Positions 14,968-24,092 of a stretch of 64,000 bases of DNA are shown here, in pieces. Source of the stretch: Caulobacter sp. FWC2 (lineage in GTDB: Bacteria; Pseudomonadota; Alphaproteobacteria; Caulobacterales; Caulobacteraceae); NCBI RefSeq assembly GCF_002742625.1, contig NZ_PEBF01000001.1, positions 1,736,001 to 1,800,000 of the forward strand, given 5' to 3'. The stretch's first letter is position 1; every line of letters starts with the position of its first letter. Below the pieces are notes generated by a model. It had not been told where the DNA came from, did no database searches, and saw only the letters and a list, made by a program, of their open reading frames with translations. The translations under genes were made by a program, and so were the position numbers.

Positions 14968-16428
14968 ATGAGTCTCTCGGTCAGGACGGCCGCCGCCAGT
15001 CTTTGGATGGTAGGCGGTAGGCTATTGTCGAAATTGATCGATTTCGGTGCTTTGCTTATACTTGCTAGGTATTTGGGGCCCGCGGAATTCGGTCTCGTTG
15101 CGATCGCGATGATATCCGTCCAGATCGTTGATATGATTTTAGAAATACCTGCGGCTGCGGCCATTGGCAGCTTAGAGCGCTTGACGCCTGACGTTGTATC
15201 GACGGCGTTCACGATTGCCTTGCTTCGGGCGCTTACCATCGCGCTGTTGCTTGGGTTGCTTGCCTTCCCCATGGCCAAATTTTACGGCGAGCCGCGACTT
15301 GCGGGCTTGCTAGTTGTACTTGCTTTGTCGCCGGCAATGCGTGGGCTGTCGAATCCAAATCTGTTGGTCTATTCGCTGAAAATGGACTTTCGGCGAGACT
15401 TCGCTGTCGATGTTCTCAGTAAACTCATAGCGCTTCTTGTGAGTGGGATCGTTGCGGTTCTGACCAGGAGTTACTGGGCCTTGGCTATCAACGCCGTTGC
15501 CGCCACCACTAGCGCGGCCTTCATCTCCTACCTACTCGGATCCCGTAAGGTTTCGCTATCCCTGAAGGAATGGCGGATGTTCGCACCGATGATGGGCTGG
15601 AACAGCTTTGCTCAAATCATGCAAGCGGTGAACTGGCAATTAGATCGCATAGTCTTGCCAAAGTTTGTTAGCGTCGCGTCTTTCGGCAGCTATTCGAACG
15701 CGGCCAATATCACTTCTATACCGTACCAAGCTATTGTGCAGCCGGTCTCTCGCCCTTTGCTGGTCGCCTTCGCGACCGGCTCTGACCCTGAAAGGCTTCG
15801 CGCGGGATATCTTCGCGCCAGCTATACACTGACCGCACTTGTAGGGCCGATCCTGGTCATGGTCTCGGTCTGCGCTTTGCCGATAGTTGAGATGGTGCTG
15901 GGAAAAGCATGGATCAGTGTCGCTCCCATTCTTTTCTATATGGCGATGACGAGCGCCTTCACCTTGCCTGTGATCCCTATGACGGCCCTGGCCCTCTCTC
16001 AAGGACGAGCTAATCTTATATCGGCCAAAACATTCGCTGAACTCATGGTCAAAGTTCCAGCCGTGTTATTCCTCGTGTCCCGTTTCGGTATCGCCGGGGC
16101 GCTTTGGGCTCAGGCTTTTTCATCGACCGCTATGGTGCTTTCTTCGATGATCCTGGTCAGGCGTCTTATAGATTTGAAGCTATCGAGGCAGGTGTTGCAA
16201 CTCGCCCGTCCGTCGGCTTCGCTAGCGTTGCTCGCGCTCATCGCTCATGGCGTCGAGAGCATGTTGTATGGGCGGGTTCACGTGCTGATCGTCCTGGTCG
16301 CGGCGGGAGCGTTGGGCTGCTCTGCCTATCTCGGGTCTATGGCGCTCTTGTGGGCAATCTCAGGGCGTCCCGATGGACCTGAAGCCATGTTGTGGTCAAG
16401 AGTAAGAAAAATCCTCGCCTGGTCCTGA
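14968..16428 (+). CDS. Wzx-like polysaccharide flippase
   Basis: 486-residue hydrophobic protein of the MOP superfamily (lipopolysaccharide biosynthesis / Polysacc_synt type) that would flip the lipid-linked repeat across the inner membrane. About 12-14 membrane segments are visible; the N-terminal MSLSVRTAAASLWMVGGRLL, then KLIDFGALLILARYLGPAEF and GLVAIAMISV, is characteristic, as is LDRIVLPKFVSVASFGSYSN with YQAIVQPVSRPLLVAFA. There is no strong ribosome site before the ATG. It sits between glycosyltransferase genes, as expected in a Wzx/Wzy-type locus. Confidence 0.9.
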   Translation: MSLSVRTAAASLWMVGGRLLSKLIDFGALLILARYLGPAEFGLVAIAMISVQIVDMILEIPAAAAIGSLERLTPDVVSTAFTIALLRALTIALLLGLLAFPMAKFYGEPRLAGLLVVLALSPAMRGLSNPNLLVYSLKMDFRRDFAVDVLSKLIALLVSGIVAVLTRSYWALAINAVAATTSAAFISYLLGSRKVSLSLKEWRMFAPMMGWNSFAQIMQAVNWQLDRIVLPKFVSVASFGSYSNAANITSIPYQAIVQPVSRPLLVAFATGSDPERLRAGYLRASYTLTALVGPILVMVSVCALPIVEMVLGKAWISVAPILFYMAMTSAFTLPVIPMTALALSQGRANLISAKTFAELMVKVPAVLFLVSRFGIAGALWAQAFSSTAMVLSSMILVRRLIDLKLSRQVLQLARPSASLALLALIAHGVESMLYGRVHVLIVLVAAGALGCSAYLGSMALLWAISGRPDGPEAMLWSRVRKILAWS

Positions 16429-16505
16429 AAATCGGTCAATAATATTGTCATTACATTGGTGTATATAAAGGCGATTGGTTTTGCGATGCTCGGACGGGGG
16501 CGATA

Positions 16506-17648
16506 ATGCCTGAAACGCTAAAAATTGAGCGTCCCAATATGTCACTAGCTCCCATCAATGTTTTTGTTCATCTGGCTTACGGGTTTGGTGAGGAGCGTTG
16601 GTCCGAGCGTTGGGATCTTGGTTTGTTGAAAGGTTTCAACGAGCGCTCGCCCTATGGCTATAGGCATGCCGAGGCGCTGAACTGCAAGATCAGGTATTCG
16701 GTCGATTGCAGCGAAGGCTTGGGTGGAAAGTTCATCCGCGGTCTCGGACGCGTGGTGCTCGGGTTTGACTTCGTGCACGCCTGGAGAAATCGAGAAGCCG
16801 TATTGGCAGCAGATGTCGTTTGGACGCATACCGAGAGCCAGTCCCTTGCGATCGCTCTTCTATTGTGTCTCTACGATGCAAAGTCATCTCCTAGGCTTAT
16901 AGCGCAGACTATCTGGCTCATGGACGAGTGGCGGCGCACTCCGGGGATAAAAAAATGGCTATACCGAAGCCTCCTGTCGCGTGCAGACGTTTTGACGTTT
17001 CATTCCGAAATCAATGCCAAGATGGCGCGCGATGTATTTCCCTCACACGACGTTCGGGTAGTGCATTTCGGAATATCTAAGGAATATGTAAGGGCAGTTC
17101 CGGAGTTCAGACGAGAGGGGCCCATCCGAGTTCTTTCGGCAGGCAATGACCGCCATCGGGATTGGCCGATACTTATAGAAGCCGTCGCGAATGACGAACG
17201 TTTCGAGCTAGAGGTGCTAACCAAAGCTCGCGTCGACACCGGAGGCGCCGGAAACATCCGGGTCTCCACGCCTTCTGACAACAAGGCGCTGTTGGCTGCC
17301 TTCGATTCCGCCGACATCGTCGTCGTTCCGCTGAAATCCAACATGCATGCGTCTGGAATAACTGTCGTGCTTGAAGCGATCACGAGAGGTATTCCGGTTA
17401 TCTGCTCTCGTCAGGGTGGAATTGATGGTTATTTTTCGGATTCGGAACTGAGATATATTCCTGAGAATTCATCGACGGAAATTTTAATCGCCCTGGATGA
17501 ATTCTATGCCGACCCAGAAGCGTTTCAGGCCAGGGCGAAAATCGCGCAAGCCAAGGTCTTGAGTTCCGGACCCAATTCCTTCACGTTCGCAAAAAGCCAT
17601 GCGGATATCTCCGCGGAACTAGTCCATGGTCGCGAAGATGGAAATTGA
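16506..17648 (+). CDS. Glycosyltransferase (GT4-like)
   Basis: 380-residue predicted GT-B glycosyltransferase. The N-terminal half is not conserved. The C-terminal half has GPIRVLSAGNDRHRDWPILI with the following EAVAN, LLAAFDSADIVVVPLKSN and HASGITVVLEAITRGIPVIC, matching the donor-binding fold with its E-x-G/E helix. The start at 16506 has a GGGGGCG stretch upstream; an alternative is the Met at 16539. It overlaps the next gene slightly, indicating an operon. Donor and acceptor unknown; moderate confidence in the family, high in it being a transferase. Confidence 0.78.
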   Translation: MPETLKIERPNMSLAPINVFVHLAYGFGEERWSERWDLGLLKGFNERSPYGYRHAEALNCKIRYSVDCSEGLGGKFIRGLGRVVLGFDFVHAWRNREAVLAADVVWTHTESQSLAIALLLCLYDAKSSPRLIAQTIWLMDEWRRTPGIKKWLYRSLLSRADVLTFHSEINAKMARDVFPSHDVRVVHFGISKEYVRAVPEFRREGPIRVLSAGNDRHRDWPILIEAVANDERFELEVLTKARVDTGGAGNIRVSTPSDNKALLAAFDSADIVVVPLKSNMHASGITVVLEAITRGIPVICSRQGGIDGYFSDSELRYIPENSSTEILIALDEFYADPEAFQARAKIAQAKVLSSGPNSFTFAKSHADISAELVHGREDGN

Positions 17649-18702
17649 TGTTGTTATCATCAACTTCAACTACGGATCGTACCTATCCGAGTGCATCGAG
17701 AGTGTACTGGGGCAGTCTGTCGCACCGAAGACGATCATCGTCGTCGATGACGGATCAACGGATAATTCTGTTTCGATTATCGAAAGCTACGGAGTCAGGA
17801 TCACTGCTGTTCTGCAAGAAAACCTAGGGCACGTTGCTGCTGTTAATGCCGGGTTCGCAGTGTCCACTGCGGATGCCTGCATTTTCTTGGATGCTGATGA
17901 TCTCCTGTACCGCGACTGTCTGAAGGTGGTGCTCGCTGCTTGGCGGCCCAACGATGTCAAAGTGCAGTTCCGACTAGACACTATCGATCGTGAAGGGCGG
18001 AATGAAGAGATGCCCTTTCCGTATTTCGGCGCGGGCCTCAGCCCTGAGGCCGTACGCGCCGAGTCATTAGACTCTGCCTGGTATCCTTGGACGGTTTCGA
18101 GCGGAAGCGTCTTTTGCCGCAGATTCCTGACAGATCTTCTGCCAATCGACAGGACAAGAGTCTATCGATCACCGGATGGCTACCTAAGCAAGCTGTCGCC
18201 CCTATTCGGCGATGTGCGCAGCCTGCCGCAAATCCTGGGCGCTTATCGCGTTCACGGTAGTAATGCTTGGGCGCGGGGTAAGGAATGGTCAATTGAAACC
18301 GCTCTGCGCTGGTTGAATTTTGAAATCGTATTGCAGGAGGAATTTGAGAAAACTGCCCGCATGAAAGGGATAGTTTTGAAAATTCCATTTCGACCAAGCT
18401 TTCAGCAGCTTGAATATAGACTACTTGCTTTCAGGTTTGCGAGAGGCAGGACCCCATTTCCGGGCGATACCCATTTTGGGCTCGCGAAGGAATGCTTGCT
18501 TAGTTCAGTCCGCGCTAGAAATTCTCGTCTTAGGACTCGAATGCTTTGGCTTGTTTGGCTTCTGCTCCTTAATGTTGGTCCTAAATACTTGTTGGTGAAG
18601 ATTGTTCAGCATGCTAGGGGGCAGACTGGCCGTGCGGGAGTGGTCAGGCGTGTTCTATCCTTCGCGCGAGGGCAGGCCGAACAGAAGAGCGCTGGAATTT
18701 GA
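17638..18702 (+). CDS. Glycosyltransferase family 2
   Basis: 354-residue GT-A inverting transferase. IDVVIINFNYGSYLSECIES, then LGQS, and IIVVDDGSTDNS form the nucleotide-binding fold; AACIFLDADD-type DxD (LDADD near residue 85) binds the metal. VHGSNAWARG is typical of EPS GT2 enzymes. The C-terminal 100 residues are basic with a hydrophobic stretch near the end, so it may be membrane-associated. The start is placed at ATG 17638; an in-frame ATG at 17626 lies inside the preceding gene and is equally possible. Confidence 0.88.
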   Translation: MEIDVVIINFNYGSYLSECIESVLGQSVAPKTIIVVDDGSTDNSVSIIESYGVRITAVLQENLGHVAAVNAGFAVSTADACIFLDADDLLYRDCLKVVLAAWRPNDVKVQFRLDTIDREGRNEEMPFPYFGAGLSPEAVRAESLDSAWYPWTVSSGSVFCRRFLTDLLPIDRTRVYRSPDGYLSKLSPLFGDVRSLPQILGAYRVHGSNAWARGKEWSIETALRWLNFEIVLQEEFEKTARMKGIVLKIPFRPSFQQLEYRLLAFRFARGRTPFPGDTHFGLAKECLLSSVRARNSRLRTRMLWLVWLLLLNVGPKYLLVKIVQHARGQTGRAGVVRRVLSFARGQAEQKSAGI

Positions 18703-18732
18703 GGCCGTCGTGACTTTGCCTGTGAGCGGACA

Positions 18733-19608
18733 ATGAAAGTCGCTGTAGTCGTCGCCAGCGTTGGGCGACCGAAGGAGCTTGGCGATCTGATCGCTGAAAT
18801 GCGCCTTCAGACAATGCAGCCTTCGGCGATTGTCGTCTCGGTCGAAAGTGATGCCGATCTGCCTGAAGGCGATTTGCATCCTGCACGGATTATCTTCGGT
18901 TCGAGAGGATCCAGCATCCAGCGAAACCGGGGCATTGATTTGGTTGCGGATGAGGCGGACGTGGTGGCGTTCTTCGACGACGACTATCTGCCGTCTAAGC
19001 GCGTCATCGAAGGGATCGCCAGGCTCTTTTCATCCGACCCGACCATAGCCGGCGCAACGGGCACGCTTCTGGCCGACGGTATTGGCACCACTGGAATCTC
19101 GTTCGACGACGCCATGGCGCAATTGGCGGCGTTCGATAGCGCGCCGTTGGCGGCGGATCGCGACGAGGCCTCGCAGGGCACCTATGGGTGCAACATGGCG
19201 TTTCGTCTATCCGCGCTCAACGGCCTTCGCTTTGACGAGAACCTTCCGCTGTATGGTTGGCAGGAAGACTATGACTTCGCACGCCGCGTTTCCGCCAGCG
19301 GGCGTATCGTCAAATCGACCGCTTTTGTCGGGGTTCACCGAGGGGTTACGAACGGTCGAACCAGCGGTGTCCGCTTTGGCTATTCTCAGGTGGTGAACCC
19401 CATCTATCTGTGGCGAAAGGGGACCATGGCCCTGTCCTATTCGCTTTGGCTGATGAGCCGGAACATATTGAAAAACCACGTGAGGACGATTTGGCCGGAG
19501 TCCCATATCGATCGCGCCGGCCGGTTGAAGGGCAATTATATCGCTCTGGCCGATCTGTTGCGGGGGCGGTGTGACCCACGCAGGATACTCGATGGCTTTG
19601 GTCGCTGA
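18733..19608 (+). CDS. Glycosyltransferase family 2
   Basis: 291 residues. MKVAVVVASVGRPKELGDLI, IVVSVESDADLPEG, a run SSIQRNRGIDLV and the DxD motif VVAFFDDDYLPS (about residues 77-88), with a later GWQEDYDFARR holding the probable catalytic ED base. This pattern is that of GT2 enzymes of the galactofuranosyl/rhamnosyl type, but the donor cannot be read from sequence. The stop overlaps the next ATG as TGATG. Composition returns towards the genome average here. Confidence 0.88.
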   Translation: MKVAVVVASVGRPKELGDLIAEMRLQTMQPSAIVVSVESDADLPEGDLHPARIIFGSRGSSIQRNRGIDLVADEADVVAFFDDDYLPSKRVIEGIARLFSSDPTIAGATGTLLADGIGTTGISFDDAMAQLAAFDSAPLAADRDEASQGTYGCNMAFRLSALNGLRFDENLPLYGWQEDYDFARRVSASGRIVKSTAFVGVHRGVTNGRTSGVRFGYSQVVNPIYLWRKGTMALSYSLWLMSRNILKNHVRTIWPESHIDRAGRLKGNYIALADLLRGRCDPRRILDGFGR

Positions 19609-20687
19609 TGTCTACGTCCGCCGATAGGCAAGTCGTCTTCAATGGCAGGTTTCTGAGCGCGACGCCGACAGGTGTGCACCGCGTCGCGGCCGAATTGATA
19701 GGTGCGCTCTCGAAAGACGCCGCATCACCCCTGCGAATTCTAGCGCCAAAGGGGGCGCCGGAGGGGCAGGAGCCGCCAGGTAGCCGGGTGGACCGTGTCG
19801 GCTTCCTGTCCGGACAGGCTTGGGAACAGGCATCGCTGCCGCTCGCCGCCGCCGGCGCGACGTTGGTGAGTCTGTGCAACCTAGCGCCGGCTCTCGCACC
19901 GGGGATCGTCATGATGCACGACGCTCAGGTGCATATCACGCCGAAATCGTACAGCCGCGCCTTCTCGACCTGGTACAGGACGCTGCAGCCCATCATAGGG
20001 CGAGGAGCTCGGCGGGTTTTGACCGTATCCGAATACAGTCGGCAGTCTCTTGTCGAATACGGTGTCGCCAAGTTCGAGAACATTTCGGTCGTTCCAAACG
20101 GTGTCGACCACATGGCCCATGGCGAGCCGGATGACACTTTGATAGCGCGGCACGGTCTCCGGGACCGGCCGTTCGTCATCGCTCTCGCCAACGTTCAGGA
20201 ACATAAGAATATTCGCGTCCTGTTCGCCGCCTTCAGGTCGAAGGCATTGTGTGAGGTGCGCCTTGTGCTGTTCGGTTCAGCCAGCGCGAAGGACTTCTCG
20301 TCCATAGGCCTCGATCCCCCGCCCAATACGACATTCCTTGGAAGAGTCACCGATGCGCAGTATGCGGGACTGGCGCGCGAAGCGGCATGCCTGGCGTTTC
20401 CTTCGACGACGGAGGGCTTCGGCCTGCCTCCTCTGGAGGGCATGAGCCTGGGCTGTCCAGCGGTCGTCGCTCCCTGTGGTGCCTTGCCGGAGGTCTGCGG
20501 CGACGCAGCGGACTATGCCGATCCGCACAGTCCGTCGGAATGGGCGGCCGCGATCGAACGGTTCCTGGACCGGGACTACCGCATCGCGCGAGGGGCTGCA
20601 GGGGCGACATGGGCCGCGGGTTATACCTGGGCCCGCAGCGCCGATCTGTTTCGAGCAGAACTGACCGCCTTGGGTTTAGACGTATAG
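19608..20687 (+). CDS. Glycosyltransferase family 4
   Basis: 359 residues, GT-B fold. VFNGRFLSATPTGVHRVAAE is the typical start of the EPS mannosyltransferase-like GT4 group (a GRFL...TGV.R motif). RRVLTVSEYSRQSLVEYGVA and VPNGVDH mark the inter-domain region; ANVQEHKNIRVLFAAF and FPSTTEGFGLPPLEGMSLGC (E-x7-E) form the donor site. Translationally coupled to the GT2 gene (1-nt overlap), and the next gene starts directly after its stop. Likely GDP-mannose or related donor by family resemblance only. Confidence 0.9.
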   Translation: MSTSADRQVVFNGRFLSATPTGVHRVAAELIGALSKDAASPLRILAPKGAPEGQEPPGSRVDRVGFLSGQAWEQASLPLAAAGATLVSLCNLAPALAPGIVMMHDAQVHITPKSYSRAFSTWYRTLQPIIGRGARRVLTVSEYSRQSLVEYGVAKFENISVVPNGVDHMAHGEPDDTLIARHGLRDRPFVIALANVQEHKNIRVLFAAFRSKALCEVRLVLFGSASAKDFSSIGLDPPPNTTFLGRVTDAQYAGLAREAACLAFPSTTEGFGLPPLEGMSLGCPAVVAPCGALPEVCGDAADYADPHSPSEWAAAIERFLDRDYRIARGAAGATWAAGYTWARSADLFRAELTALGLDV

Positions 20688-22124
20688 ATGGAAGCCTCTT
20701 CGTTCATCGCGATCAGCGTATTGGTCGCCGCTCTTTTCGTGCGGGGGCCGTTCCTGCTCTACGTCACGTTTATCGCCCAGAGCTTCGGCAGCATGGCCGC
20801 GATACCACCCGGCCTGTTGGGGGGCATCACGCTGACGCCAGGTTGGATCGCCATCGCTCTGCTGACCTTCCAGACGATCGTCATGAGAAGACCCGGTCGC
20901 GCCGCATTGGTCAGTGTGCTGGACCCGAAGCAGCTTGGACTTTTGACGGCTTGCGCTCTTTACGGAGTGTTTTCGGCTTTCGTCTTTCCCCGGCTGTTCG
21001 AGGGGGAGGTCAGAGTGGTGCCGATGCGCGTCATGATACGTGCCGCCGTGCCGTTGACGCCGACCACCTCCAATTTGACGCAAGCGCTCTATTTCCTACT
21101 CACGGTCGCGACGGTATGGACGGCCCACGTATTCGCGCGCACGGTTGAGGGGCGGCGACAGCTCCTGAAGGGGATCATGATCGGCGGCATGGCCGCCGTC
21201 TTGACGGGCGTGCTCGATATGGTCGCTTCGACCGTGGGCCTGACCGCCATGCTGGCGCCGTTCCGGAACGCCAGCTATGCCCTGCTCGTCGACGCCGAAG
21301 TATCGTTTGGTCGTCGCGTGGTCGGACTGATGACCGAGGCGTCGTCGTACGGCGGGCTTTGTATCGGCTACCTGTCCTCGATTTTCCTGATGCGCACCGG
21401 CTATGTCGGCCGTGGTCGGACCTGGAGCTGGCTGCTGTCGCTGGGTCTGATCGTCATGGCGGTCCTCTCCACCTCGTCCTCTACCTATGTCGCTCTCGCC
21501 GTTTGCATCATGACGATCATGATGGCCGCGACCGTGGATACGCTGAAGGTAGGGGTAAGAGGCATCGCTCCGATTTCACTGGCCTATCTGGCGCTAGTGA
21601 GCGTTCTTCTGGTTCTAGCACTCAAGCCTGATATCCTCGACGGTGCGATGGTTGCGATCGACCAGACCGTGCTGCAGAAGCACAAGACGAGCTCCTACGC
21701 CGAACGGGGCTACTGGAATCAGACGGCTCTCGACGCGTTTCTGGGCACCTATGGTCTGGGGGCGGGGTTGGGATCGCTTCGAGCGTCGAGCTGGGCGCTG
21801 GCTGTCTTGGGCAATATCGGCGCGGTCGGCGCCTTCCTGACGGCCGCTTTCATCGCTGTCCGCTTCTCGGCGAAGGCGCCGAGCGGTTTGGGTCTGGACA
21901 GGTTACATAGAGCCGCGAAATTTGCCTTGATCCCCATTCTGGTCGCGGCGTCGCTGGCGGGGACCAGTGTGTATTTCGGTTTCGCGGCGGCCGTTCTGTT
22001 CGGCCTCATCAGCGGTATCGCGAACGCCGAGCGCACGCCCGTTGAGGCTGGACGAAGTGTTGTTCTTCAAGCTCGGGCCGGCGTCTCTCCCCAATCTCAG
22101 ACCGGGGCGAAAACCTTCACATAG
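20688..22124 (+). CDS. Wzy-like O-antigen/EPS polymerase
   Basis: 478-residue integral membrane protein with roughly 11-12 membrane segments and a long periplasmic loop around residues 300-360 that contains SSYAERGYWNQTALDAFLGT, then YGLGAGLGSLRAS. This G.G.GS arrangement is typical of Wzy/O-antigen ligase-like proteins (Wzy_C). It would polymerise flipped repeat units in the periplasm. It starts right after the GT4 stop. Its 3' end overlaps the convergent GH16 gene by 28 bp, so the plus-strand EPS transcription unit ends here. Confidence 0.82.
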   Translation: MEASSFIAISVLVAALFVRGPFLLYVTFIAQSFGSMAAIPPGLLGGITLTPGWIAIALLTFQTIVMRRPGRAALVSVLDPKQLGLLTACALYGVFSAFVFPRLFEGEVRVVPMRVMIRAAVPLTPTTSNLTQALYFLLTVATVWTAHVFARTVEGRRQLLKGIMIGGMAAVLTGVLDMVASTVGLTAMLAPFRNASYALLVDAEVSFGRRVVGLMTEASSYGGLCIGYLSSIFLMRTGYVGRGRTWSWLLSLGLIVMAVLSTSSSTYVALAVCIMTIMMAATVDTLKVGVRGIAPISLAYLALVSVLLVLALKPDILDGAMVAIDQTVLQKHKTSSYAERGYWNQTALDAFLGTYGLGAGLGSLRASSWALAVLGNIGAVGAFLTAAFIAVRFSAKAPSGLGLDRLHRAAKFALIPILVAASLAGTSVYFGFAAAVLFGLISGIANAERTPVEAGRSVVLQARAGVSPQSQTGAKTFT

Positions 22125-22894
22125 TCCACGAGCAGCACGGAAGGGTTGGGGGTGTTATCGATCGGCCAACCCGATCCGAGGGCGAGATTGACGAGAAGAC
22201 CCAGGGGGCGGTTGAGCTCCATGGGCGTTGGCAAGGAATGCGTCTTCCGACGATCGAAATAGAAATCGATGGTGTTCGGCGTCACGTTCACGCCGAACAG
22301 ATGGAAGTCATCCGCGAGCTTCTCGGGCGTCGCTGTCCATAGAAGCTTGTGCTTGCTGGCGCTTGATTTTTTGACGGGCCAAAGATGCAGCGCCGAGCTG
22401 AACTTGGCGGGTTCGTGGCCATAATACTCCATGATGTCGATCTCGACGCCCGTGGTGTTCCCGACGACCGTCGCGAGCCAGAATGCGGGCCAGACGCCCG
22501 GACCCGCGGGCACCTTCATGCGGGCTTCGAAATAGCCAAAGCGCTGGGAAAAGCCGCGCCCCTTGGCATCGACCGATGAGAGCAGCCCGGAGCGCCAGTG
22601 GCCATCTTCACCCTTTCTGGCGGTGATCGACAGGCAGTCGTCCGAGGTCGTAAACGGAAAGCCGGCGACAGGATCCGAGAACGCGGCGCTGCCAAAATCG
22701 CCATTCCAAGGCGTGTGCGCGGTCCATCTTGTATCAGGCCCACGCGCCGAAACGTCCAGAAGGGAGAACTGGTCTTCGAAGACGGGAACCCCGCTCCACG
22801 GAAGAGCGGCGACAGGCTCCTCGGAAGGGACTGGCGTTGACGTTGCCCCGACGGCGACCATGCCGCCGAGGAGAGTTCGGCGGCTGGCCATCAT
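22097..22894 (-). CDS. GH16 endo-glycanase with Tat/signal N-terminus
   Basis: 265-residue glycoside hydrolase family 16 (laminarinase/ExoK-like). The catalytic motif E-x-D-x-x-E is present as GVEIDIMEYYG; the surrounding FGYFEARMKVPAGPGVWPAF and the C-terminal LLVDYVKVFAPV are family signatures. The N-terminus MMASRRTLLGGMVAVGA is a twin-arginine-like signal, so it acts in the periplasm or outside, probably trimming or releasing the EPS. The ATG at 22894 lies 8 bp beyond the upstream gene's stop (22903); a longer start at 22936 would overlap that gene. Confidence 0.85.
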   Translation of the reverse strand: MMASRRTLLGGMVAVGATSTPVPSEEPVAALPWSGVPVFEDQFSLLDVSARGPDTRWTAHTPWNGDFGSAAFSDPVAGFPFTTSDDCLSITARKGEDGHWRSGLLSSVDAKGRGFSQRFGYFEARMKVPAGPGVWPAFWLATVVGNTTGVEIDIMEYYGHEPAKFSSALHLWPVKKSSASKHKLLWTATPEKLADDFHLFGVNVTPNTIDFYFDRRKTHSLPTPMELNRPLGLLVNLALGSGWPIDNTPNPSVLLVDYVKVFAPV

Positions 22895-22902
22895 CTTCTG
22901 GG

Positions 22903-23871
22903 CTATACGAACGTGCCTTCCGTTTCCCGCTTCCATGCTTCAAGAGCCGTTTTGAGGTTCGTGGAAAAGGCGTAGTCCTGCGATTTCAGCCAACCGGGCG
23001 AAATCTTGGTCGAGCGAACCAGCTTAAGCACGCGTTCGCGATGAATAGGTGTCTTCACCCCCAGCTTCGCGGCCTGTTCGAAGGTTCCGGCGGCGGTCAT
23101 CAGCAAGGGCAGAGGCACGGTTGCCGGTTTAGCCTTCCGTTCCATGATGGACTGGAAGCAGGTGACAATGTCCTGGATGCTGCTCTCGTCTGGATAGGCG
23201 AAATTATAGAGGACGGGCTTTTCATACCGCTCTAGCGCGAAATCGAACGTCCTGAGCAGCTCATCGACATAGCCACCGCTTTTGACCGTGTCCTTGCGGC
23301 CAGGATACAGGAAATAGCCCTTGCTCAAGGCTTTCGCCAAGTAAGAGTAGTTACCGCGCTCGCCTGGTCCAAAGACCACGCCGGGGCGGACGATCACGAG
23401 CCGCCTGTCGCCAACGACCTGGGCCCATTGCTGGTGAACGATCTCGGCAAGCCGTTTGGACTTGCCATATGCGGAAACGGGGTTGAGCGGTGACTGCTCA
23501 TCCAGAACGTTCTCAGAAGGGCCGTAGACCGAGATCGAACTCGTGAACACGATAGTCTTGATGGCGCAGTCCGTGGCCAGTTGAGCCACGTTGAGCGCGC
23601 CCGCGACGTTCGTCTCAAAATACTCGCTATCCGGATGTCCTGGCGTGCGGTGGACCGCAGCGAGGTTGAAGATCGTCGATACGCCGCGGCCGATCTCGAC
23701 GGGCAGGGGGTGTCGAACGTCGTGAGTCGAGTAGGTGACGCCGTCGATTCGCTGCCGCGGCGGTAGGATGTCGACAGCTTCGACCTCATGGCCCGCAGCC
23801 GCCAGGCGCGAAACAAGCCGAGTGCCAATAAAACCACTGGCGCCGAAAACCAGTGTCCTATTCTTAAGCAT
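22903..23871 (-). CDS. NAD-dependent nucleotide-sugar epimerase/dehydratase
   Basis: 322-residue extended SDR. LVFGASGFIGTRLVSRLAAA (NAD site, residues 7-26), FTSSISVYGP, and Y-x3-K as SAYGKSKRLAE. It acts on a nucleotide sugar, possibly a UDP-hexose 4-epimerase or a dTDP-sugar enzyme; the substrate is not evident. It forms a minus-strand pair with the downstream GH16 gene and faces the acyltransferase gene divergently across 220 bp. That gap is AT-richer than average and should hold both promoters. Confidence 0.85.
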   Translation of the reverse strand: MLKNRTLVFGASGFIGTRLVSRLAAAGHEVEAVDILPPRQRIDGVTYSTHDVRHPLPVEIGRGVSTIFNLAAVHRTPGHPDSEYFETNVAGALNVAQLATDCAIKTIVFTSSISVYGPSENVLDEQSPLNPVSAYGKSKRLAEIVHQQWAQVVGDRRLVIVRPGVVFGPGERGNYSYLAKALSKGYFLYPGRKDTVKSGGYVDELLRTFDFALERYEKPVLYNFAYPDESSIQDIVTCFQSIMERKAKPATVPLPLLMTAAGTFEQAAKLGVKTPIHRERVLKLVRSTKISPGWLKSQDYAFSTNLKTALEAWKRETEGTFV

Positions 23872-24092
23872 AATACCTGTATCCGCTGTGCTGTTTGATC
23901 GCTTGCTTCGCGAGTCGAAAAAATAATGAGCGCTGGGCGCGCTCCTTTCTTATACCGTGATTATATCACTCTTGTTCTAGGGGCTCCACCGAGACCCCGT
24001 CATTATCGGCTAAACTTTATTCACGCTGGCTGCTATTGCCGTGACGAGCATTGGCCAAATTTCTGCGGAATGCCGATCTAGGGGGCACGTCG

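Noticed and set aside
23810..23828. Second sigma-54-like site (TGGCACTCGGCTTGTT, minus strand)
   Set aside because: The invariant GC of the -12 element is GT here, and it lies inside the epimerase coding sequence.
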